DNA from: Coriobacteriales bacterium
GTDB lineage: Bacteria; Actinomycetota; Coriobacteriia; Coriobacteriales; UBA8131
Length of the DNA: 59,113 bases
Direction: 5' to 3'
Assembly: GCA_031277035.1 (NCBI GenBank)
Contig: JAISLY010000062.1
Coordinates: forward strand, 1 to 59,113
Shown one piece after another: positions 24,286 to 31,945 of this stretch (its first letter is position 1; each line of letters begins with the position of its first letter). The position numbers were made by a program, and so were the translations under genes. The notes under the pieces are model-generated. The model did not search any database and was not told where the DNA came from. It worked only from the letters and a program-made list of their open reading frames with translations.

Positions 24286-26943
24286 ATGAAGATATACGGA
24301 TTGACGGACGAGGAAGTTCGCGAATCCCGAGAGCGGTACGGTGACAACAATCTCACGGAGCTCAAGGTTGAGAGCTTCTGGGATAAGCTGAAGGGCAACT
24401 TCGGCGACCCGATGATCAAGATACTCTGTGTCGCTTTGGCCATCAACATCGTCTTTGCCTTCCTCGGTGAGACGGAGTGGTACGAATCCCTCGGTATCGC
24501 CATTGCGGTCGCTCTCGCGACCTTCGTTTCGACCTTCTCCGAATACCGCAACGAGAATGCCTTCCAGAAACTCCAGGATGAGGCTTCCCGCATTATCTGC
24601 AAGCTCTACCGCAATGGACAGATTATCGAGATACCCATCAACGACATCGTTGTTGGCGACTGCGTGCTCCTGCAATCCGGCGACAAGATACCCGCCGACG
24701 GAGTTCTTATCGACGGCTCCATCAAGGTGGATCAAAGCGTGCTCAACGGTGAGGCCAGGGAGGCGAGCAAGTCCGTCATGCCGGCCGACTACGTGGACGT
24801 TGAGACTTCGATGGATTTTCTCAACCCCTACAAGGTCTTTCGTGGGGCGGTCGTTGTCTCGGGTAACGCGGTGATGACCGTCTCGGTCGTCGGCGACGGC
24901 TCGGTGTATGGCCAGATTGCCGAGGAGCTGCAGGAGAGCGACGAGCGCCCCTCACCGCTGAAGGTCAAGCTGACCGGCCTGGCGAAAGGTATCGCGAAGT
25001 TTGGATACTTTGGGGGCGCGGCGATTGCCATCGCCTTTCTCTTCGACCACATTGTCATACACAACGCCTTTGACCCTGAGGCCATCGCCCTTTACTGTTC
25101 CGATTGGACGACGCTGCTCCTTGACCTTGTAGACGCAGTCATGCTGGCCGTCATCATCATCGTCATGGCGGTGCCCGAGGGCCTGCCGCTGATGATTGCC
25201 ATCGTTTCTGCCCTGAATATGGGCAAGATGCTCAAAGACAACGTTTTGGTACGCAAGGTCGCCGGCATCGAGACCGCGGGCAGCCTCAATATCCTGTTCA
25301 GCGATAAGACCGGCACCATCACAAAGGGGCAGCTTGAGGCGATGGTTTTTGCCAATGGCGAGGGCAGAGAGTATCACAGCCTCGATGCGATTATCGGCGA
25401 ATTGAGAAACCTTCTGTACCTGAGCGTCTATCACAACACAAGCGCCATCATCAGTAAAAGCGGCTCCACGCTTTCCATCGTCGGAGGCAACGCGACCGAA
25501 CGCGCCATACTCGGGTTCGTCGCGAACTCTGAGGAGGGTCTCGATGTCGCGACCGTCAACACGATACCCTTTAACAGCGAAAATAAGTATTCCGCAACCA
25601 CGGTCACGGGTGAGCTCGACCTGACGATGATTAAGGGTGCGCCGGAGATTGTGCTGGCCCGCTGCTCCTCCTTCTACGATGACGCCGGCGAGAAGGTTCC
25701 CTTTGTCAGCAAAGCGCGCATCGAGGAGAAGATTGACGAGTTGGCCGGTCGCGCCATCCGGGTGCTTGCAATCGCTACTGCTACCGCGCCCATCGAAGGG
25801 GAGAACCTGCCCGTTGGCGACTGGACCCTGGTTGGTGTCATCGGTATCCGCGACGAGGTGCGCCCGGAGTCCATCAATGCCATCACCGAGGTGAGAAACG
25901 CCGGCGTGCAGGTGGTCATGATTACCGGTGACCGCAAGGACACGGCCGTGGCCATCGCCCGCGAAGCCGGCCTGCTGGCCCGGGACAACGATCTGGTGCT
26001 GACCTCCGCCGAGCTTGCCGCAATGGACGATGACGCGGTGAAGGCGGTCCTGCGCGACATCCGCGTCGTTGCGCGTGCCCTGCCAAGCGACAAGAGCCGA
26101 CTGGTGCGACTGGCGCAGGAGATGAATCTGGTCGCCGGCATGACCGGCGACGGCGTCAACGACTCGCCTGCGCTGAAGAAGGCCGACGTGGGCTTCTCGA
26201 TGGGGGGTGGCACCGAGGTCGCCAAGGAGGCGAGCGACATCGTGATTCTGGACGACAACTTCTCCTCCATAGACCGGGCAATCCTCTACGGTCGCACGAT
26301 CTTTAACAGTATCCGCAAATTCATCATCTTCCAGCTGACCATCAATGTCGGTGCGGTCATGGTCTGCTTCATAGCGCCTCTGCTTGGCATCGAGGTTCCG
26401 CTGACCATCACGCAGATACTCTGGATCAATCTCGTCATGGATACCCTCGCGGCTATCGCCTTTGGCGGCGAACCCGCTCTTCAGCGCTTCATGGCCGACC
26501 GTCCCAAACGTCGCGATGAGCCCATCATAAGCCCCTACATGTGGTCAGCGATTCTCACCTGCGGCATCTGGACGCTCGGAGTCAGCCTGTTCTTCCTGTT
26601 CACGCCGCTTATCCGAGCCCTGTTCAGGCCCGAGGCGGGCAGCCTCTATCTGATGACCGGCTTCTTTGCCCTGTTTATCTTCACGGCGGTGTTCAACGCC
26701 TTTAACGCACGTACCGAGAAGCTCAATCTCTTTGACAACATCACGCAGAACAAGGGGTTTCTGCAGATCATCGGCATCATCATCCTTGTTCAGGTCGTGC
26801 TGGTCTATGTTGGAGGGGTCGTCTTCAACGCTCATGGGCTTACGCCGGCAGAGTTTGCCATCGTCCTTGGACTTTCCGTCCTCATCATCCCGGTCGACCT
26901 GATCCGTAAGGTAGTTGTGCGCGCCGTCCAGCCTCGGTTATAG
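24286..26943 (+). CDS. P-type cation ATPase, Ca2+-transporting (type II) family
   Basis: 885 residues from ATG 24286, preceded by GGAGGAAGG. The phosphorylation motif FSDKTGTIT lies near residue 339, the hinge MTGDGVNDSPALKKADVGF near 618, TGDRKDTAVAIA before it, and the helix-4 motif VPEGLPLMIAI after helix 3. Ten membrane segments are apparent. The order and the NxxxD pair in NLVMDTLAAIAFG resemble PMCA/SERCA-like bacterial Ca2+ pumps, so export of Ca2+ (possibly Mn2+) is expected. It is followed after nine bases by an OFA-type transporter and is probably co-transcribed with it. Confidence 0.93.
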   Translation: MKIYGLTDEEVRESRERYGDNNLTELKVESFWDKLKGNFGDPMIKILCVALAINIVFAFLGETEWYESLGIAIAVALATFVSTFSEYRNENAFQKLQDEASRIICKLYRNGQIIEIPINDIVVGDCVLLQSGDKIPADGVLIDGSIKVDQSVLNGEAREASKSVMPADYVDVETSMDFLNPYKVFRGAVVVSGNAVMTVSVVGDGSVYGQIAEELQESDERPSPLKVKLTGLAKGIAKFGYFGGAAIAIAFLFDHIVIHNAFDPEAIALYCSDWTTLLLDLVDAVMLAVIIIVMAVPEGLPLMIAIVSALNMGKMLKDNVLVRKVAGIETAGSLNILFSDKTGTITKGQLEAMVFANGEGREYHSLDAIIGELRNLLYLSVYHNTSAIISKSGSTLSIVGGNATERAILGFVANSEEGLDVATVNTIPFNSENKYSATTVTGELDLTMIKGAPEIVLARCSSFYDDAGEKVPFVSKARIEEKIDELAGRAIRVLAIATATAPIEGENLPVGDWTLVGVIGIRDEVRPESINAITEVRNAGVQVVMITGDRKDTAVAIAREAGLLARDNDLVLTSAELAAMDDDAVKAVLRDIRVVARALPSDKSRLVRLAQEMNLVAGMTGDGVNDSPALKKADVGFSMGGGTEVAKEASDIVILDDNFSSIDRAILYGRTIFNSIRKFIIFQLTINVGAVMVCFIAPLLGIEVPLTITQILWINLVMDTLAAIAFGGEPALQRFMADRPKRRDEPIISPYMWSAILTCGIWTLGVSLFFLFTPLIRALFRPEAGSLYLMTGFFALFIFTAVFNAFNARTEKLNLFDNITQNKGFLQIIGIIILVQVVLVYVGGVVFNAHGLTPAEFAIVLGLSVLIIPVDLIRKVVVRAVQPRL

Positions 26944-26952
26944 GAGTAACCT

Positions 26953-28656
26953 GTGAGCATCGTGCGACAGCGTTGGCTGCGCCTTGCCTATGGCGCGGTC
27001 ATCATGATTTCGGTCGGCTTCATCTACGGCTGGTCTATTTTCTCCGAGCCCTTCAAGGCCGAGTTCGGCTGGGACGCACAGACCCTTTCGCTCACCTTCA
27101 GCATCCTCATGGTCTGCTTCTGCCTTGGCGGTATCCTTGGCGCGCGCGTCATGGCGCGTACCTCCGTGCGCGTTGTGCTCATTGCAGCTGCGCTCTGTGC
27201 CTGTATCGGCTTTTTTGGCGCCTTGCGTGTCACCGAAAATGCCCCCTGGATCCTGTATGTGACCTATGGAACCTTTGCGGGGCTGACGAGCGGCATCTCC
27301 TATAACGCGGTTCTCGGTGCGGTCGTCCCGTGGTTTCCCGATCGCACCGGCCTGGTCTCGGGCCTGCTTCTGATGTGCTATGGATGCGCGACCATGATAC
27401 TCGGCTCGGCTGCGGCGGTGATGTTTACCGCGGTCGGCTGGCGCAAGACCTTCATCGTGCTTGCCATCTTCATCACCATCGTGCTCGTGGTGGGGGCCTT
27501 TGTCCAGAAGCGTCCCACGCAGGCGCAGAGTCAGGCACTTCTTGCGCTTCTGAGTACGCGAACGCGCGGCCCTGCGAGAGCGGTTGAGGAGCGCGGGGCC
27601 GAGTACGAGGACTATGAGTACAGCCGTCGCGAGCAGGGCGTGCGTGAGCAGGGCGTGCGTGAGCAGGGCGCACGCGAACAGGGCACACGCGAGCAGGGCG
27701 TGCGTGAGCAGGGCACACGTGAGCAGGGCGCACGTGGCTCGGATGCACGCGCGTTGCGTGTGCATGGCCTGAAGACGCATACTCTGAGTACGCGTGGCTC
27801 AGATGCGCAGGGGCACGTGCCCTCGCGCCATCCTAACGCCATCGCCCTTGCGGAAACCGTGCCGGATGTCGACGTAACGACCGACGTGGTTGCCCGGGCT
27901 ACCGCGGCAGCGGACGAGGCCGCCGACGCCATAGAGGCCGTTGCCCATACCCATCGCCCCGCGGGCGCCCAGGTTACCGCGACGCCTCACAAGCCAGTGC
28001 CCATCTCACGCTTCGCCTCGGTACATGATTACTCAACGCGGCAGATGCTGCGTCACCCCGCCTTTTATGTCTACGGCATATGGATGCTGCTGCTCGGCTC
28101 CACCGCGCTTGCCTTTACCGGCTCTGCCAACCAGATTGCTCTGTCCTTTGGGCTCAGCCCGACCCTCGGTGTCGCATTCGTTTCGCTGATGTCGATAGGA
28201 AACGCCGCGGGGCGTTTTTTGTGGGGCTTTGTCTTTGACATCGCCCCACCCACCCTTGTCATGCTGCTCATTGCGCTTTTGCACAGTATTGGTGCCGCGC
28301 TGCTCATCGTCTCTTTTGTCCTTGGCTCGCCGATTCTCCTTGGCTGCGCCTTCGTGCTCTACTCCCTGGCCATGAGCGGCAATCCTGTCATGGGGTCCGG
28401 CTTCATGGCAAAGTTTTTTGGCCCGAGCCATTACGCGGCAAATCTCTCGATACTCAACGCAATCAATATCCCCAACGCCCTCATCGGCCCCACGGTAGCC
28501 AGCCTCGTCTTCATGGCGACCGCGTCCTTTCTGCCCACGTTCTCCGTTTTAGCCATCGGTGGCCTGCTTGCCATCGCCTGTGTCGCTGTCCTTCAGGGCA
28601 TGACGGTTCAAAGCCGCAGAAAGCGTTTTGCGCGCGAGGCCGCCCAGAAGCGCTGA
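26953..28656 (+). CDS. MFS transporter of the oxalate/formate antiporter (OFA) type
   Basis: 567 residues, longer than the usual ~420. The N-terminal half shows GFIYGWSIFSEPFKAEFGW, and PWFPDRTGLVSGLLLM is typical of OFA proteins. Family features in the second half include GNAAGRFLWGFVFD. The extra length lies in the central cytoplasmic loop, where seven copies of a 15-bp unit (27631-27735) encode REQGV/A/T, followed by an Arg/Ala/Asp-rich stretch. GTG 26953 has AGGAG upstream. OFA members exchange carboxylates such as oxalate, formate or lactate; the substrate here is not known. Confidence 0.9.
   Translation: MSIVRQRWLRLAYGAVIMISVGFIYGWSIFSEPFKAEFGWDAQTLSLTFSILMVCFCLGGILGARVMARTSVRVVLIAAALCACIGFFGALRVTENAPWILYVTYGTFAGLTSGISYNAVLGAVVPWFPDRTGLVSGLLLMCYGCATMILGSAAAVMFTAVGWRKTFIVLAIFITIVLVVGAFVQKRPTQAQSQALLALLSTRTRGPARAVEERGAEYEDYEYSRREQGVREQGVREQGAREQGTREQGVREQGTREQGARGSDARALRVHGLKTHTLSTRGSDAQGHVPSRHPNAIALAETVPDVDVTTDVVARATAAADEAADAIEAVAHTHRPAGAQVTATPHKPVPISRFASVHDYSTRQMLRHPAFYVYGIWMLLLGSTALAFTGSANQIALSFGLSPTLGVAFVSLMSIGNAAGRFLWGFVFDIAPPTLVMLLIALLHSIGAALLIVSFVLGSPILLGCAFVLYSLAMSGNPVMGSGFMAKFFGPSHYAANLSILNAINIPNALIGPTVASLVFMATASFLPTFSVLAIGGLLAIACVAVLQGMTVQSRRKRFAREAAQKR
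27631..27735 (+). repeat. Seven tandem 15-bp repeats inside the OFA transporter gene
   Basis: Units of GAGCAGGGCGTGCGT with variants in the last six bases. All keep the reading frame and lie in the loop between the two six-helix halves. Confidence 0.9.
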
Positions 28657-28932
28657 AAACATCCGGCGAATCGACGCCGCCCTGCCCCGGTCACTTTTCT
28701 GCCGAGCTCTGGCGCTGTACCCGATATTCGCATGCGCAAAGCTCCACAGCCTCACCTTTCTTTGCACATATAGACCTGCGGTATATGAAGCCTTTTCGGT
28801 AGACAGGGGCAGATAGGGCAATTGGTTTCTACTCAATCCGGCAGACGTATGCGTAAAATCGGTGACGTTCTGTTTATTGCAAAAGGAAGGCCTGAGAGGA
28901 ACGGGGTTTCCGCGCGTTTTTGACTGGGGGTT

Positions 28933-29026
28933 GTGCGCGGATGGTGCGCCAATCGTGCGCAGGGTCTCGGCTGTGGCTCGTGCGCGGATGGTGCGCCAAG
29001 CGTGCGCAGGGCCTCGGCTGTGGCTC
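28933..29026. repeat. Two tandem copies of a 47-bp unit
   Basis: 28933-28979 and 28980-29026 match at 45 of 47 positions, with unit start GTGCGCGGATGGTGCGCC. GCGC-rich segments inside could form hairpins. No coding function is evident. Confidence 0.85.
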
Positions 29027-29061
29027 GGGGCGCACCGTCGACTGCGGGCCTCGTGTGCGGG

Positions 29062-29087
29062 TCGATAGTATCGATTGATAGTATCGA
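29062..29087 (+). promoter_or_regulatory. Tandem palindromic 13-mers, candidate operator of the molybdenum hydroxylase operon
   Basis: TCGATAGTATCGA (29062-29074) is a perfect palindrome around its central G and is followed at once by TTGATAGTATCGA (29075-29087), differing at one base. They end a few bases before the ribosome site GGAGG (29090-29094), so a bound protein would block transcription or initiation. Confidence 0.5.
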
Positions 29088-29101
29088 ATGGAGGTTCATG
29101 T

Positions 29102-29584
29102 ATGAAAACGACACAGGTCAGCTTTACCGTCAACGGGAGGGAGTACACCATGTCGGTTGGCAGCCTGTTTGGGCAGCTTTTGCCCAACGAGTTGCTGATT
29201 GACACACTGCGCGAGCGTCTGGGGCTGACCGGCTCCAAAATCGCCTGCAAGGACGGGGCATGCGGCTGCTGCACCGTCATCATTGACGGCGATGCGGTGC
29301 CCTCCTGCGATGTGCTCACGGTCGATTGCGAGGGGCGCAGCATCTTGACCATCGAAGGGCTGGCCGCTCCGGACGGCACACTGGATGTGGTGCAGCAGGC
29401 CTTTGTGGACTACAACGCCTTTCAGTGCGGCTTTTGCACACCGGGCATCATCATGACAACGCGAGCCCTGCTCGACAAAAATCCCCACCCCACGCGCGCA
29501 GAGGCGCAGGAGGCGCTCGCCGGCAACTTCTGTCGCTGTATCAGCCACTACCATGTTCTCGACGCTATCGAGAGTATCGCTTAG
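29102..29584 (+). CDS. Molybdenum hydroxylase [2Fe-2S] subunit (first copy)
   Basis: 160 residues, CoxS/XdhC-like. The plant-type [2Fe-2S] domain has CKDGACGCC and a later Cys in VPSCDVLTVDC. The C-terminal four-helix [2Fe-2S] domain has FQCGFCTPGIIM and GNFCRCISHYH. All eight cluster ligands appear present. ATG 29102 has GGAGG seven bases upstream; a TTG at 29075 would run through the palindromes and is rejected. It passes electrons from the molybdenum centre of the 29600-31945 subunit to the FAD subunit at 31942-34314. First gene of the operon. Confidence 0.94.
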   Translation: MKTTQVSFTVNGREYTMSVGSLFGQLLPNELLIDTLRERLGLTGSKIACKDGACGCCTVIIDGDAVPSCDVLTVDCEGRSILTIEGLAAPDGTLDVVQQAFVDYNAFQCGFCTPGIIMTTRALLDKNPHPTRAEAQEALAGNFCRCISHYHVLDAIESIA

Positions 29585-29599
29585 GAGAGGAGGGAAAAG

Positions 29600-31945
29600 A
29601 TGCCACAGATTCTGAAAAGCGGCCTGAAAAGTGTGCATGAGCACCGTTACGTGGGCCAGTGGACCGAGCGGCGCGACGCGCTTGAGATCGTGCAGGGCAA
29701 GGCAACCTTCCTCGACGACTTCAAGCTCGCGAACACCCTGATTGGCAAGGTGAAGGAATCTCCCTATCCCCATGCCATCATCAAGCAGATTGACACCAGC
29801 AGGGCATTGGCCATAGAGGGCGTACGCGCCGTCCTCACCTATAAGGATGTCAACCAGGAATGGCGCTTTGGCTGGCCGCCACAAAAGCCGGTGCTCGGTC
29901 AGCGCATGCAATACGTCGGAGACGCCGTGGCCCTTATTGCGGCCGACTCCGAGGAGTTGGCCAAACAGGCCAGCGATGCCATCGAGGTTCAGTACGAGGT
30001 ACTGGAGGCGGTCTTTGACCCGGTTGAGGCCGTCAAGCCTGGCGCACCAATCCTTTATCCCGATCAGTTCCCCGAAAACATCGTGCCCGGCGGCTATGAG
30101 GTCATGCAGCCTGAAGGCCCCTTCTTCAATCTCAAAAGCGGCGACATCGAGGCGAAGTTTGCCGAGTGCGCGTTTATCGCCGAGGACCGCATTGCCTTTG
30201 ACAAGAAGCCCGGCACTCAATCGCCCGAGACCCCCGGACTCATCGTCAAGTGGGAGGGCGGCGACAACTACCATATCTGGGCCACCTCCCAGGGCCTGTT
30301 CGTGCTCCAGATTGTCAACGGCACCGTCATCCCGGCGCATATCGAGGCGCAGAGTTTTAATGTGGGGGGCAGCTACGGCAACAAGACCGCGCTGACGACG
30401 TTGTGCAACTTTGGCATCCTTCTGGCCCGCGCCACGAATCGCCCCGTGAAAATCATGGAGTCAAAGGTCGAGCATTACGTCATGCACGAAACGCGGCTCG
30501 GCTCGACCGTCGAGGCCAAAATCGGTATGGATGCCGAGGGGGTCATCAAGGCCGTTCAGGGCGTCTGGTACATCGATAACGGTTGTTTTTGTAACGCCAC
30601 CCAGGGGCAGTTGGCCGTGGGTCTTGGCGAGATGCAGCTCATCATGGCCAAGACCGAGGCCTGGGATATGGATACCCGCCTGGTCGTCACCAACAAGCTG
30701 CCCGCCGGCACGGTGCGTGGCTACGGCGGCCAGGAGCTCAACAGCTGCCTGTCCCTGCTCATGGTACGCGCCATGCGCGAGGGCAATTTTGAGCCGGTGG
30801 AGACCTTCCGCAAGAACTACTGTACGGCCGGCGACAGCTATATCTGGCGCGACGGCCTGCAATACACCGCACGCTCGATCAACTACGACAGGGCCATCAT
30901 CGAATCGGCAAAAAAGTGGCGCTGGTATGACCGCTGGACCGGCTGGGGCAATCCCACCTGGACTTCGGAGGACGGCAACATCGTTCGCGGCATCGGCTGC
31001 TCCATCATCGGCAATGCTGATGCCGGGGAGAGTTACTGCGAGGCCTATGTCCGCCTCATTCCCGACTTCTTCCAGAAGGACTGCTTTTGCCGCGTGCATA
31101 TCAATGTCACCGAAATCGGTAATGGCCAGAAGTCCAATCTGCTCAAGATGGTCGCCGAGATTCTCGATTTGCCGCTTGAGAACGTCGAGTACGTCGAGGC
31201 CGACTCCCGTACGAGCCCGCGCAACGAGGGGCTTGCCGGGTCGCGGGGCACGCTGACCTGCGGGCGGGCCGTCTCCAACGCGGCGCTTGACGTCCGACGC
31301 CAGCTCTTTGAGCAGGCCGAACATCTGATGCACTATCCAATCGATTCGATGGAGGTGTACCGGGGAGGCGTCCGCGCCAAGTCCAAGCCCGATCGCTGGT
31401 ATCCCTTCAAGGACCTCATCGTCGACCGCCATCTGACCATGACCGGCTATGGCCGCCATGACAACGACTTCGGGACACCGAACTTCTTCATGTCCTACAT
31501 CGAGGTCGAGGTGGACAAGAGCACCGGCGCCGCGAAGGTCATCGATATGATGGGCGCGACGGACTGCGGCCAGATCATCGACCCGAGCTCAGCCGAGATG
31601 CAGTGCCAGGGCGGCATCGGCGCCGCCTCGCTGGACACCGCGCTTTTTGAGGAGAACTTCGTCGACCCGGTAACGGGTCGGCCTCTGACCTACGACATGA
31701 TCCAGAACAAGTGGCGCACCTTCAACGAGCTGCCGAACTTTGACTGCCATCTGGAAGAGAGCCTCTTTGACACAAACCACTTCAAGGCCATCGGCTTTGG
31801 CGAGATAGCCGGTGCGGCTGCCGCCTCGGCGGCCATGATGGCCATCTCCAACGCACTCGGCGTGGAGGTCAAGGAATATCCGGCGACCCCTGCAGTCATT
31901 CTCAAGGCACTCGGGAAGATAGAGGAAAGAGAGGTTTTGGCATGA
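29600..31945 (+). CDS. Molybdopterin-binding catalytic subunit of a xanthine dehydrogenase-family enzyme (first copy)
   Basis: 781 residues. The aldehyde oxidase/xanthine dehydrogenase a/b hammerhead comes first (LEIVQGKATFLDDFKL, SPYPHAIIKQID). The Mo-cofactor domains follow, with GGSYGNK near residue 255, TVRGYGGQELNSCL near 372 and GEIAGAA near 734, where the Glu matches the catalytic base of the family. It has no signal peptide, so it is cytoplasmic. ATG 29600 has GGAGAGGAGGG upstream, and its stop overlaps the next gene by four bases (ATGA). The substrate cannot be deduced; members hydroxylate purines, N-heterocycles or aldehydes or dehydroxylate aromatic thioesters. Confidence 0.93.
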   Translation: MPQILKSGLKSVHEHRYVGQWTERRDALEIVQGKATFLDDFKLANTLIGKVKESPYPHAIIKQIDTSRALAIEGVRAVLTYKDVNQEWRFGWPPQKPVLGQRMQYVGDAVALIAADSEELAKQASDAIEVQYEVLEAVFDPVEAVKPGAPILYPDQFPENIVPGGYEVMQPEGPFFNLKSGDIEAKFAECAFIAEDRIAFDKKPGTQSPETPGLIVKWEGGDNYHIWATSQGLFVLQIVNGTVIPAHIEAQSFNVGGSYGNKTALTTLCNFGILLARATNRPVKIMESKVEHYVMHETRLGSTVEAKIGMDAEGVIKAVQGVWYIDNGCFCNATQGQLAVGLGEMQLIMAKTEAWDMDTRLVVTNKLPAGTVRGYGGQELNSCLSLLMVRAMREGNFEPVETFRKNYCTAGDSYIWRDGLQYTARSINYDRAIIESAKKWRWYDRWTGWGNPTWTSEDGNIVRGIGCSIIGNADAGESYCEAYVRLIPDFFQKDCFCRVHINVTEIGNGQKSNLLKMVAEILDLPLENVEYVEADSRTSPRNEGLAGSRGTLTCGRAVSNAALDVRRQLFEQAEHLMHYPIDSMEVYRGGVRAKSKPDRWYPFKDLIVDRHLTMTGYGRHDNDFGTPNFFMSYIEVEVDKSTGAAKVIDMMGATDCGQIIDPSSAEMQCQGGIGAASLDTALFEENFVDPVTGRPLTYDMIQNKWRTFNELPNFDCHLEESLFDTNHFKAIGFGEIAGAAAASAAMMAISNALGVEVKEYPATPAVILKALGKIEEREVLA

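Larger units (their letters stand above)
28657..29101. other. Intergenic region upstream of the molybdenum hydroxylase operon
   Basis: About 445 bases without a supported gene. It contains the 47-bp tandem repeat at 28933-29026 and the palindromic 13-mers at 29062-29087. No clear terminator of the transporter gene or -35/-10 pair could be chosen. Confidence 0.5.

Noticed and set aside
29570-29583. Third copy of the palindromic 13-mer near the end of the first [2Fe-2S] gene
   Set aside because: TATCGAGAGTATCG is only partly similar and lies within conserved codons (DAIESIA), so it is probably coincidental.
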